Below, in pieces: positions 7,263 to 14,994 of a stretch of 64,000 nt of DNA. Numbering within the stretch: the stretch's first letter is position 1; each line of letters opens with the position of its first letter. The stretch comes from JAIBJN01 sp963784175. GTDB lineage: Bacteria; Actinomycetota; Thermoleophilia; Gaiellales; Gaiellaceae. The translations under genes and the position numbers were made by a program. Below the pieces are notes generated by a model. The model saw only the letters and a program-made list of their open reading frames with translations, did not search any database and was not told where the DNA came from. Location: positions 583,042 to 647,041 of the forward strand of contig CAWAQJ010000018.1 in assembly GCA_963784175.1 (NCBI GenBank). Direction: 5' to 3'.

Positions 7263-8765
7263 GGCGGTCACCAGCTCCTCGACCAGCGGCGCGGTGTCGA
7301 GGGGGTCGAAGCCGATGCGGTCGGCGATCTCCTCGCTCGTGGGGCGCGTGCCCTCCGCCCACAGGTCGCGCAGGATCTCGCCGGTCTCCGGCCGCCGCCA
7401 CCAGTCCTCGCCGATCCGCTCCCGCAGGTGCGCGCGCAGCTGCGCAGTGCGGATCCAGGCCCGCAGGTAGTCGGCCGAGTAGAAGTCGCCGTCCATGTCC
7501 GCCAGGTAGCCGTCGGCCCGGTAGCGGAAGCCGATTGCGCCCCGCAGCTTGTCGGCGTACGTCTGCGCGTGGTCGTTCGCGTTCTCGAAGTCACCCCAGA
7601 AGTCGAGCTCGTACTCGAGCTTGGCCGCGTAGCGCCGGTAGAGGAGCACCTCGAGGAAGCGGGCAGCTTCGGCACGCTCGGCGTCGTCGGCATCGGAGAG
7701 GCCGAAGTGGATCGCGTGCCAGCCGGGCTCGCGGGTGATCGACTCCAGCAGGAACGAGTAGATCTCGGTCAGCGCATGGTCGCGGGAGAGGCGGCGGAAG
7801 GTGTACGGAAGATCGGGGTCGATGCCGGCGTAGTGCAGCGCGTGACCCGCCTCGTGCAGGAGCGCCTGGTAGTCGTGGAGGCCGCCCTGCGCGCGCGTGA
7901 TCAGGTGCACGACGGACGGCGGGTCGGACGCGATCACACACGCGCGCGGGTTCTTCTGCGGCCGGTCGTCGAGGTCGAGGCGAATGCGGTCGTTGGACGC
8001 CAGGTCGAGCCCGATGCTCGTGAGCGTGTCGAGGCAGACCGGGACGGAACGGTCCCGCGCGTACAGCTCGGTGAAGGGCGACATCCGTCGCAGGTAGGCC
8101 ACGTGGTAGGAGTCGGGCTCGGCCTCGCGCTGCGGGCCGAGAACGAGGTCGAGCCAGCGGTCCCGCAGCGGCTCCCAGCTCTCCACCTGCCGCGCGGACG
8201 CCTCGGCGAGGGCCTGGGCGAGGGCCCGTAGGTCGATCGCCTTGCGATCGGCGCTTCGGTGGATCGGGTCCGGATCGCCTGACAGCTCCGCATCGAGCGC
8301 CTCCGCGCGCTGGAGGAGCGTGTAGCGCTCACAGTTGAAGCCGGCGGACGCGTCCCCGGCGAGCTCGCCGAGCTCGCGGCGCGCGTCGTAGTCGTCGAGG
8401 ACCGCGAGCTGCGCATGCGCGGACCGGAGCGGAAGCGACTCGGTGCGGAACTCCACCCGCGCGGCGAGGATCGCGTTCTCGAGCTGGTCGGACTCGTCGG
8501 CGAGCTCGCGCACGACGATTCCGCCGGCGCAGGCCTCACGCAGCCGGAAAAGCCGCTCCCGGTCCTCCCCGCGCGCGGCGTCCTCGTCCGCACGCAGAGC
8601 ATCGTGCTGCTCCCGCGAGAACAGGTCTTCGTAGCGCGCGACGATGGCGGCCTGCTCGCTCGTCTCCTTCTCGCCGACGCGGACCGCCCGCGCCTCCTCC
8701 GATCGCTCGTAGAGAAAACGAGCCAGCTGCGCCTCGAACTCGTCCGGTGTCCTGACCACGGCCAT
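7260..8765 (-). CDS. Zincin metallopeptidase-like protein (M3/M32-like)
   Basis: Protein of 501 aa. A helical N-terminal half is followed by LLHEAGHALHYAG, an HExxH zinc motif with both His and the catalytic Glu. ALTEIYSFLLES about 30 residues later could supply the third zinc ligand, as in gluzincins. The overall helical, acidic character resembles oligopeptidases of the M3/M32 type, but I cannot place it in a named subfamily. No signal peptide is seen, so it is probably cytosolic. It lies 18 nt downstream of era with a G-rich ribosome site (GGGGGG) and is the last gene of the long minus-strand series. Confidence 0.75.
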   Translation of the reverse strand: MAVVRTPDEFEAQLARFLYERSEEARAVRVGEKETSEQAAIVARYEDLFSREQHDALRADEDAARGEDRERLFRLREACAGGIVVRELADESDQLENAILAARVEFRTESLPLRSAHAQLAVLDDYDARRELGELAGDASAGFNCERYTLLQRAEALDAELSGDPDPIHRSADRKAIDLRALAQALAEASARQVESWEPLRDRWLDLVLGPQREAEPDSYHVAYLRRMSPFTELYARDRSVPVCLDTLTSIGLDLASNDRIRLDLDDRPQKNPRACVIASDPPSVVHLITRAQGGLHDYQALLHEAGHALHYAGIDPDLPYTFRRLSRDHALTEIYSFLLESITREPGWHAIHFGLSDADDAERAEAARFLEVLLYRRYAAKLEYELDFWGDFENANDHAQTYADKLRGAIGFRYRADGYLADMDGDFYSADYLRAWIRTAQLRAHLRERIGEDWWRRPETGEILRDLWAEGTRPTSEEIADRIGFDPLDTAPLVEELVTA

Positions 8766-8783
8766 GAAGAACCCCCCAAGTTG

Positions 8784-9662
8784 TTAGATACCGAGCCGTT
8801 CGAGCGCGCCGACGTCTCGTCGCCAGCTCGGCCGAACCTTGACCCCGAGATCGAGGAACACTTTTCGCCCAAGCAGCACCTCGATCTCCTGCCGCGCTCG
8901 GATGCCAATCGTCTTGATCATACTTCCGCCCTTCCCGATCAGGATTCCCTTTTGGGACTCGGTTTCAACCCAGACGAGGGCGCGCACCCTGCCCTTCTCG
9001 AGATCGAGCTCGTCGACCTCCACCGAGATCGCGTGCGGCACCTCCTCGCGGGTCAGCGCGAGCGCCTTCTCGCGCACGATCTCGGCGATCCGAGCCTCGA
9101 TCGGAAGGTCGGTTCGCGTGCCCTCCTCGAAGTAAGCCGGGCCCTCGGGCAGCAGGGCGACGAGGTCGTGCAGGAGCGGGTCGAGCCCGTCTCCTTTCAG
9201 CGCGCTGATCGGATGGAGCGCGTGGAAATCCCCCAGCGCTGCGGCCTCCGTGATCTGCTCGGCGATCCGGGCAGGGTCGAGGCGGTCGACCTTGTTCAGC
9301 GCGACGACGACGGGCGGGCCTGCCGCGAAGATCCGCTCGGCGATGAAGCGATCGCCGCCGCCGATCCGCTCGTTCGCGGCGAGGACGAAGAGGAACGCAT
9401 CGACGTCGGCGAGCGTCTCGTTCACCGTGCGCTGCATGCGCTCGGTCAACGGGTCACGCGGTCGCTGGAATCCCGGGAGATCGACCAGGATCAGCTGGTA
9501 GGGCCCGTCCTCCGCCTCGCCGTTGACGACGGCCGAGATCTTCCGGCGGGTCGTCTGCGGCTTGTCGGAGACGATGGCGACCTTCTCGCCGGCGACTGCG
9601 TTGACGAGGGTCGACTTGCCGACGTTCGGGCGGCCGGCGACGGCGACGAAGCCGCTTCTCAA
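8784..9662 (-). CDS. era: GTPase Era, 30S ribosome assembly factor
   Basis: Protein of 292 aa, normal Era length. The G domain has GRPNVGKSTL (G1), KPQTTRRK (G2/switch I), DLPG (G3) and NKVD (G4). The C-terminal KH domain has ILIGKGGSMIKTIG and the basic PSWRRD end. Era binds the 3' end of 16S rRNA during small-subunit maturation. The start is TTG at 9662, overlapping the cdd stop as TTGA (9659-9662); any ATG further upstream would lie deep inside cdd. It follows ybeY, dgkA and cdd, the classical ybeY-dgkA-cdd-era order. Confidence 0.93.
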   Translation of the reverse strand: MRSGFVAVAGRPNVGKSTLVNAVAGEKVAIVSDKPQTTRRKISAVVNGEAEDGPYQLILVDLPGFQRPRDPLTERMQRTVNETLADVDAFLFVLAANERIGGGDRFIAERIFAAGPPVVVALNKVDRLDPARIAEQITEAAALGDFHALHPISALKGDGLDPLLHDLVALLPEGPAYFEEGTRTDLPIEARIAEIVREKALALTREEVPHAISVEVDELDLEKGRVRALVWVETESQKGILIGKGGSMIKTIGIRARQEIEVLLGRKVFLDLGVKVRPSWRRDVGALERLGI

Positions 9663-10021
9663 AGCTCGAAGGAGTCGGGCAGCAGCTCGTCCGGCCGGCG
9701 GACGAGGAGCTCTCCTTCGTGGACGAACGCCACGCGGTCGACTCCGAACTCGTACAGCCACTGGCGGCAGCCGCCGCACGGCGACGCGGTGACGGCGACG
9801 GCCTCGACCTCGCCCGGGCGCACGCCCTCCGCGACCGCGCGGGCGAGCGCGCAGCGCTCCGCGCATATGCCGAGCGGATAGGAGGCGTTCTCGACGTTGA
9901 CACCGGTGATGATGCGGCCGTCCCGCAGCAGGGCCGCCGCTCCGACCTGGTAGTCGGAATACGGCGCGTAGGCGTTGCCGGCCGCCTCGCGGGCGACCTC
10001 GGCCAGCTCGGCGTCGGTCAT
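9659..10021 (-). CDS. cdd: Cytidine deaminase
   Basis: Protein of 120 aa, the length of tetrameric cytidine deaminases. Substrate and zinc motifs are complete: NAYAPYS near the N-terminus, NVENASYPLGICAER with the CAE zinc/proton-shuttle motif, and SPCGGCRQ with the two other zinc cysteines. It converts cytidine and deoxycytidine to the uridines for pyrimidine salvage. ATG at 10021 overlaps the stop of the dgkA-PAP2 gene as ATGA, and its own stop overlaps the era start. Confidence 0.93.
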   Translation of the reverse strand: MTDAELAEVAREAAGNAYAPYSDYQVGAAALLRDGRIITGVNVENASYPLGICAERCALARAVAEGVRPGEVEAVAVTASPCGGCRQWLYEFGVDRVAFVHEGELLVRRPDELLPDSFEL

Positions 10022-10731
10022 GCGAGCACCTGGAAGAGGATCATGCTGACGAGCGTACCCGTCACCGCTCCGAGCACGACCTCCGAAGTCGTGTGGATCC
10101 CCGACTCGACGCGGGTCTGCGCGACGAGGAGCGCCATGATCAGCGCGACGAACGAGACGACGACGCGCTCCTCCTCGACGATGAACGTGATCGCCATCCA
10201 GCCGCCGAACGCAAGCGCGGCGTGCCCCGACGGCAGGCCGCCGCGAAGCGGCGTCCCGCGACCGGTGAGCGCCTTGCTCGCGATCACGATGAGCACGATG
10301 AGGATGAGCGCGATCAGGGTGAGGTTGGCCGACCCCTCCCGGACGCGCTCGACCAGCCGTGAGCTGGGCTCCGTGAGGCGGTCGGCGAACACGAGGTAGC
10401 CGATCACGACCGCGTTCACCGCCGCGATGAGGACGGCGCCTGCGGCGATGTCCTTGGCCATCTTCGCCAGCGGGTCGAAGGAGGTCGTCGCAAGGTCGAT
10501 CGTCGCCTCGATGGCGGTGTTGACCATCTCGGCGATGAGCACGAACGAGATCGCGACGAGCAGTGCCATCAGCTCGAGCTTCGTGACGCCGTACGAGAAC
10601 GCGAGGATGAGCACGGCCGTCGCGAGCGCGAAGTGGATCCGCATGTTGCGCTCGGTGCGCAGCACGTGGATGACGCCTTCGAAGGCCCAGTTGAGGCTCT
10701 GGAGAATTGCCGGTGTCCGCGAGGCGCTCAT
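10018..10731 (-). CDS. DgkA-type lipid kinase fused to a PAP2-type phosphatase domain
   Basis: Protein of 237 aa. Residues about 1-115 form a DgkA-like membrane kinase with the signature IAEMVNTAIEATIDL. In Gram-positives this family phosphorylates undecaprenol or diacylglycerol. The C-terminal half is a PAP2-like membrane phosphatase with LPSGHAALAF and SGIHTTSEVVLGA; the usual final Asp of the third motif is Glu here. A kinase and a phosphatase in one chain suggests interconversion of a lipid phosphate, perhaps undecaprenyl-(pyro)phosphate recycling. ATG at 10731 overlaps the ybeY stop as ATGA. Catalytic competence of the phosphatase half is inferred. Confidence 0.85.
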   Translation of the reverse strand: MSASRTPAILQSLNWAFEGVIHVLRTERNMRIHFALATAVLILAFSYGVTKLELMALLVAISFVLIAEMVNTAIEATIDLATTSFDPLAKMAKDIAAGAVLIAAVNAVVIGYLVFADRLTEPSSRLVERVREGSANLTLIALILIVLIVIASKALTGRGTPLRGGLPSGHAALAFGGWMAITFIVEEERVVVSFVALIMALLVAQTRVESGIHTTSEVVLGAVTGTLVSMILFQVLA

Positions 10732-11105
10732 CGAGCGTGCGCCCGTTCGCGGCCCTCCATTTCGGATCCGTGCTCGTAACCGAGCAGGTGAAGGAGCCCG
10801 TGCACGAGCGGCCCGTGCCAGGCGTCCCCGACGACTTGCGGGCACAGAACGACGTCTCCGAGCTGTCGGGGCACTCCGTCGGGAAGCGGCTCGCGCCCGT
10901 CGATCGGGAACGAGAGCACGTCGGTCGGCTCGTCGATCCCGAGGTGGTCGCGCTTCAACTCCCGCATCCGGTCGGGCGGCTCGAACACGACGCCCAGGTC
11001 GGCGTCGTCCACCCCCTCCTCGGCGAGCACGTTCCGGCAGACCGCGACGACGGCGTCCTCGTCCTGCGAGACACCGCTGCGGTTGGCGACCTCGATCCGG
11101 ATCAC
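10728..11105 (-). CDS. ybeY: Endoribonuclease YbeY, rRNA maturation and quality control
   Basis: Protein of 125 aa. The zinc motif H-x3-H-x5-H is present as HGLLHLLGYEH, preceded by TDVLSFP, the other UPF0054 hallmark. YbeY acts in 16S rRNA 3'-end processing and ribosome quality control. The start is GTG at 11105, overlapping the phoH stop as GTGA (11102-11105). The phoH-ybeY pairing is conserved widely in bacteria. Confidence 0.93.
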   Translation of the reverse strand: MIRIEVANRSGVSQDEDAVVAVCRNVLAEEGVDDADLGVVFEPPDRMRELKRDHLGIDEPTDVLSFPIDGREPLPDGVPRQLGDVVLCPQVVGDAWHGPLVHGLLHLLGYEHGSEMEGRERAHAR

Positions 11106-12061
11106 CGGCGGCGCTGCGTGCCCGTCTCCTCGGCGTGCCGCTTGTACGCCTCGACGATCCGCTGGACGAGCACGTGACGGACGACGTCCTGGTTGCCGAA
11201 CTCGACGAACTCGATCCCGTCGATGTCGCCCAGGATCTTCCGCACGTGGATCAGCCCCGAAGCTTGATCCTGCGGCAGGTCGACCTGCGTCACGTCGCCG
11301 GTGACGACGACCTTCGAGCCGAAGCCGAGCCGCGTCAGGAACATCTGCATCTGCTCGGGCGTCGTGTTCTGCGCCTCGTCGAGGATGATGAACGAGTCGT
11401 TGAGCGTCCGGCCGCGCATGAACGCAAGCGGTGCGACCTCGATCGTGCCACGCTCCATGTAGGCGTTGAGGCGGTCGGCGTCGAGCATGTCGTAGAGCGC
11501 GTCGAAGAGCGGGCGCAGGTACGGGTCGACCTTGGCCAGCATGTCGCCAGGGAGGAACCCGAGCCGCTCGCCGGCCTCGACCGCAGGGCGGGTGAGGATC
11601 AGGCGGTTGACGTCCCGGTCGGCGAGCGACGCGACGGCGAGCGCCATGGCGAGGTACGTCTTCCCCGTGCCGGCGGGGCCGATCCCGAACGTGATCGTTC
11701 CGGACCGGATCGCGTCCACGTAAGCCTTCTGGTTGATGGTCTTCGGCGTGATCTTCTTGCCGCGATGGCGCCAGACGACGTCCTCGAAGACCTCGCGCGG
11801 ATCTTTGGCCGCGTCGAGCGCCGCGAGCACGGCGTCCACGGTGCTGGGGCCGATCGCGTGCCCGCTCTCGACCAGCTCGACGAGCTCCTCGAGGACGAGC
11901 CGCGCCTCGTCGACCCGAAGGTCTTCGCCCTCGAGCGTCAGCTGGTTCCCGCGCAGTCGGACGGCGACCTCCATCCGGTCGCGGAGCGCCCGCAGGATCC
12001 CGTCGTCGACGGTTGCGAGCTCGGCGGCGACTTCGTTGGAGACCGAAAGGACCTGCTGCAA
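11102..12061 (-). CDS. phoH: PhoH-like ATPase
   Basis: The PhoH P-loop domain is complete: TFGIGPAGTGKTYLAMA (Walker A), the PAVEAGERLGFLPGD PhoH motif, and FIILDEAQNTTPEQM (Walker B). A small RNA-binding-like N-terminal domain contains VRLRGNQLTLEG. It is a probable RNA-associated ATPase linked to YbeY. The start is uncertain. TTG at 12061 gives 319 aa and follows a TACAAT box by exactly 8 nt, the pattern seen elsewhere here. ATG at 12094 (330 aa) and GTG at 12166 (354 aa) are in frame but carry no ribosome site. Confidence 0.88.
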   Translation of the reverse strand: MQQVLSVSNEVAAELATVDDGILRALRDRMEVAVRLRGNQLTLEGEDLRVDEARLVLEELVELVESGHAIGPSTVDAVLAALDAAKDPREVFEDVVWRHRGKKITPKTINQKAYVDAIRSGTITFGIGPAGTGKTYLAMALAVASLADRDVNRLILTRPAVEAGERLGFLPGDMLAKVDPYLRPLFDALYDMLDADRLNAYMERGTIEVAPLAFMRGRTLNDSFIILDEAQNTTPEQMQMFLTRLGFGSKVVVTGDVTQVDLPQDQASGLIHVRKILGDIDGIEFVEFGNQDVVRHVLVQRIVEAYKRHAEETGTQRRR

Positions 12062-12069
12062 CGATTCGA

Positions 12070-12075
12070 ATTGTA
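12070..12075 (-). promoter_or_regulatory. -10 box at the phoH start
   Basis: TACAAT sits 8 nt before the in-frame TTG at 12061. If it is the promoter, phoH-ybeY-dgkA-cdd-era has its own leaderless transcript. The 170-nt gap back to yqeY is consistent with a new transcription unit. Confidence 0.4.
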
Positions 12076-12232
12076 GTCGGCGCCAGAACGGCATTCGCGC
12101 AGGGGCTTTCGGGCCGCCCGCGGCCACCAGGCCACCGGACCGGCCGGGGGAACCCCTCGATTTCACGCTAGCGGGGAAATTCGCACGCGGGGCGCGCGGA
12201 ACGTGGCGAAACGCGCGCGCGACCGCCGCGAA

Positions 12233-12676
12233 TCAGGCGAGCTTCTCGCGGACGAGCTGACTCACGGCCGAGCCGTCGGCACGGCCGGCGACCTGGGGCA
12301 TCACGTCGGCCATCACGCGCCCGAGGTCGCGGAGAGACGTCGCGCCCGTCTCGGCGATGGCGTCGTCGACGATCTGCTCGAGCTCGTCCTCGCCGAGGGC
12401 CTCCGGCATGAACTCCTCGATGATCTCGAGCTCCTCCTCCTCGGTCTCCGCCTGCTCGTCGCGCCCGGCCGAGCGGAACGCCTCCGCCGCCTCGGCGCGG
12501 CGCTTGCGCTCGCGCTGCAGCACCTGGAGCTCCTCGTCCTCCTTGAGCGGACGACCGAGCTCCTTCTCGGCGGCCCGCAATGAGGCAAGGGTCAGGCGAA
12601 GCGTGTCGGCGCGGAGCTGCTCGCGGCCGCGGATTGCGTCCTTGATCTCGCCCTCGATCTCGGCGATCAGACTCAT
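12233..12676 (-). CDS. YqeY/GatB-related domain protein
   Basis: Protein of 147 aa, normal YqeY size. The sequence is highly helical and acidic, with LRLTLASLRAAEKELGRPL near the N-terminus and the C-terminal 'YqeY domain' signature DLGRVMADVMPQVAGRADGS. The fold is related to the tail of the GatB amidotransferase subunit and is thought to bind tRNA; the cellular function is not settled. ATG at 12676 overlaps the HIT gene stop as ATGA. Confidence 0.88.
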   Translation of the reverse strand: MSLIAEIEGEIKDAIRGREQLRADTLRLTLASLRAAEKELGRPLKEDEELQVLQRERKRRAEAAEAFRSAGRDEQAETEEEELEIIEEFMPEALGEDELEQIVDDAIAETGATSLRDLGRVMADVMPQVAGRADGSAVSQLVREKLA

Positions 12677-13008
12677 TCGAACCCCGCCAGCGTCGAGCTC
12701 CCGCCGAGCACGTGCCAGTGCAAATGGAAGACGGTCTGGCCTCCGCCCGGGCCGACGTTGACGACCACGCGGTAGTCCTCGAGGCCGGCATCGCGCGCCG
12801 TATCGGCGACGAACTCCAGCATCCGCTTCGCCTCCTCGGCCGGAAACTCACCGACGTCGCGGAAGGTGTCGACGTGGCGCTCCGGGATCACGAGCAGGTG
12901 CGTGGGCGCCTTGGGGTTGATGTCGCGCACGGCAGCGAACCCCTCGTCCTTTCGGACGTGGTCGCCCTGGGCGTAGAGGCCGCAGAAGAGGCAGTCAGAC
13001 TGGGGCAC
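12673..13008 (-). CDS. HIT-family nucleotide hydrolase
   Basis: Protein of 111 aa. The histidine triad is visible as HLHWHVLGG, and the N-terminal CLFCGL could hold a structural zinc together with a downstream His. INPKAPTHLLVIPERHV is the usual HIT core. Family members hydrolyse purine nucleoside phosphoramidates or dinucleotides. The gene overlaps the end of mtaB by 14 nt and couples to yqeY downstream. Confidence 0.9.
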   Translation of the reverse strand: MPQSDCLFCGLYAQGDHVRKDEGFAAVRDINPKAPTHLLVIPERHVDTFRDVGEFPAEEAKRMLEFVADTARDAGLEDYRVVVNVGPGGGQTVFHLHWHVLGGSSTLAGFE

Positions 13009-14194
13009 CGACGACTCCTTCCTCGCTCACGTCGACCGCCCTCGCTCGAACGAGCGCCCCGACCTGAGCCTGCACGAGCCAGGGAGTGTAGTCGTCGCCG
13101 TAGCCTCGGCCCGGTCGATCGACCAGCACGACGTCCTCGCCGCCGAGCTTCGACTGCCACCGGCGGCGCGACGCCTCGCCGGAAAGCGCGCGCAGGCGAG
13201 CACCGCGATCCTTCTTCACAGCCGGCGGAACCGGGTCGTCGGCGGCGGTTCGAGTTCCCGGGCGCGGCGAGTACGGAAACACGTGCACCTTGGTGATCCC
13301 GGCCTCCTCGACGACTTGCAGCGTCCGCTCGAATGCCGCGTCGTCTTCCGCCGGGAAGCCGACGATCACGTCCGTGGTCAGGTTGAAGCCTTCGGCGAGG
13401 GCCACGCGGCGGAGATAGGTCGCCGCCGAGTACCGGCGCCGCATCGCCTCGAGCACCCCGTCGTCGCCGGACTGGAGCGGGACGTGCAGGTGCGGCGAGA
13501 CCGAGGTCGTCTCGCGCATCGCCTCGAGCAGCCCTGCGCTGACGTGATTGACCTCGATCGAGGAGAGGCGAAGGCGCTCGAGCCCCGGAGTCGCTCCGGC
13601 TGCGCGAACAAGCCCAGGCAGGTCGATCCCCGCCGGCCGGTCCCGGTAGCAGCCAAGGTTGATGCCCGTCAGGACGACTTCGCGATGGCCCTGCTCAACC
13701 CGCCGACTGATTTCGCGCAGCACCGCCTCCGCGGGGCGGCTTCGCGACGCACCCCGCACCTGCGGGATGACGCAGAACGCACACGAGAAGCTGCAGCCGT
13801 CCTGCACCTTGACGAACGCCCGCGTGCGGTCGAGGCCGACGTTCGCGTCGACGCAGCCGATCGCGCCAACGTCCCCGGCGACGACAGCCGGCGTTCGCTC
13901 GCTCGGCTGCCGGACAACGGTGACGTTCTCCGGCAGCGAGGCAAGCCCGTCGCCGCCGAGGTTGGCGCCGCAGCCGGTCACGTAGACGCGCTTCGCCGTC
14001 CGGGCCGCCCGGCGCGCGGCCTGGCGGGACTTCCGAACGGCCTCGTTGGTGACGCAGCAGGTGTTGACGACGGCGATGTCCGCGCCGCCGTCGCCCGACT
14101 CGAGGTGCCCGTCGGCGACGAGCCGCTCGCGAATGTCCTGAGCGTCCGTCTGTGAGACCTTGCACCCGAGAAAGTCGACGGTGAACGAGGCCAT
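12995..14194 (-). CDS. mtaB: tRNA (N6-threonylcarbamoyladenosine-C2) methylthiotransferase
   Basis: Protein of 399 aa. The N-terminal methylthiotransferase domain has FLGCKVSQTDAQ, VNTCCVTNEA and VTGCGA, whose three cysteines bind one [4Fe-4S] cluster. The radical-SAM domain has CSFSCAFCVIPQVRG (CxxxCxxC). HLHVPLQSGDD, TTDVIVGFPAEDD and a C-terminal TRAM-like part follow. MtaB converts t6A37 to ms2t6A in tRNAs reading ANN codons; the closer match is MtaB rather than MiaB or RimO. ATG at 14194 follows a TAGCAT box by 8 nt. Confidence 0.9.
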   Translation of the reverse strand: MASFTVDFLGCKVSQTDAQDIRERLVADGHLESGDGGADIAVVNTCCVTNEAVRKSRQAARRAARTAKRVYVTGCGANLGGDGLASLPENVTVVRQPSERTPAVVAGDVGAIGCVDANVGLDRTRAFVKVQDGCSFSCAFCVIPQVRGASRSRPAEAVLREISRRVEQGHREVVLTGINLGCYRDRPAGIDLPGLVRAAGATPGLERLRLSSIEVNHVSAGLLEAMRETTSVSPHLHVPLQSGDDGVLEAMRRRYSAATYLRRVALAEGFNLTTDVIVGFPAEDDAAFERTLQVVEEAGITKVHVFPYSPRPGTRTAADDPVPPAVKKDRGARLRALSGEASRRRWQSKLGGEDVVLVDRPGRGYGDDYTPWLVQAQVGALVRARAVDVSEEGVVGAPV

Positions 14195-14202
14195 GCGGGG
14201 CG

Positions 14203-14208
14203 ATGCTA
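14203..14208 (-). promoter_or_regulatory. -10 box placing the mtaB transcript start at the ATG
   Basis: TAGCAT lies 8 nt upstream of the mtaB ATG, in the 42-nt gap after prmA. This would give a leaderless mtaB-HIT-yqeY message. Confidence 0.45.
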
Positions 14209-14236
14209 GCCCACCCGGCTGTCCGTACTCGGGTGG

Positions 14237-14980
14237 CTAGTCGCGCACGAGCAGGTCGGCCGCCCACCCCTCGGCGACGCGACGGTCGGCGCTGCGCCAA
14301 CCGGATGGCTCGGGTCTTTCCGCCTCGAGATATCCCGAGGCGACGACCAGCCGCCCGGCGAAGCGCTCGGTCGCCCGCTCGACCGGCGCGCGGGCGATGT
14401 TCGCGACGGCGACGGCGACCTGCGGCAGAGCGTCGGCCAGGACGTCGGCGCCGCGCACCTCGACGGCCACCTCGTTGTGCGCCGCATTCACGCGCGCTGC
14501 CTCGACGGCGAGCTCGTCGTTGTCGAGGGCGAGCACGGGCGCGAACCCGAGCTTCGCAGCCGCAACCGCGACCACGCCGGAGCCGCAGCCGAGATCGACG
14601 AGGCCGGACGGCTCGACGCCGAGCAGGAGCTCGATGCAGAGCCGCGTCGTCGCATGCGCCCCGGTCCCGAATGCCTGTCCGGGATCGATGACGATCGGGA
14701 GCGTCCCTGCATCCGCCGTCTCCCACGGTGGGCCGATCCAAAGCGGGCCGATCCTGACGGGCTTGTGGAAGCTCCGCCAGGCGTCCTCCCACCCCAGGGC
14801 CACCGGGCTCTCGCTCACACGGCCGAAAGACTCCAGGCGCACGACCGCGTCTCCCCGCTCGGTATATGCCGTGAGCTCGACCTCCGCGCCGCCCTCGCGC
14901 TCCTCGAAGCCCTCGGGAAAGAGCTCGATCATGGTCGCGCGCGCTTCCTCCGCCCGCTCGCGCGGCACGGAGACCGTCAC
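14237..14980 (-). CDS. prmA: Ribosomal protein L11 methyltransferase-like protein (PrmA)
   Basis: Protein of 247 aa, shorter than the usual 290-310 aa. The PrmA motifs are present: PGQAFGTGAHATTRLCIE (canonical PGLAFGTGTHPTT) and the SAM loop DLGCGSGVVAVAAAKLG. VANIARAP stands where NPP/NIL-type motifs occur. It would trimethylate ribosomal protein L11. The start is GTG at 14980, 14 nt after dnaJ. The dnaJ-prmA adjacency is common in bacteria. The short N-terminus means the L11-binding domain is reduced. Confidence 0.85.
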   Translation of the reverse strand: MTVSVPRERAEEARATMIELFPEGFEEREGGAEVELTAYTERGDAVVRLESFGRVSESPVALGWEDAWRSFHKPVRIGPLWIGPPWETADAGTLPIVIDPGQAFGTGAHATTRLCIELLLGVEPSGLVDLGCGSGVVAVAAAKLGFAPVLALDNDELAVEAARVNAAHNEVAVEVRGADVLADALPQVAVAVANIARAPVERATERFAGRLVVASGYLEAERPEPSGWRSADRRVAEGWAADLLVRD

Positions 14981-14994
14981 GCGACGGAGATCGC

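Noticed and set aside
14237..14980. prmA considered a pseudogene because it is about 50 residues short
   Set aside because: The SAM loop and GTGAHATT motif are intact and the frame is clean; a shorter N-terminal domain is the simpler reading.
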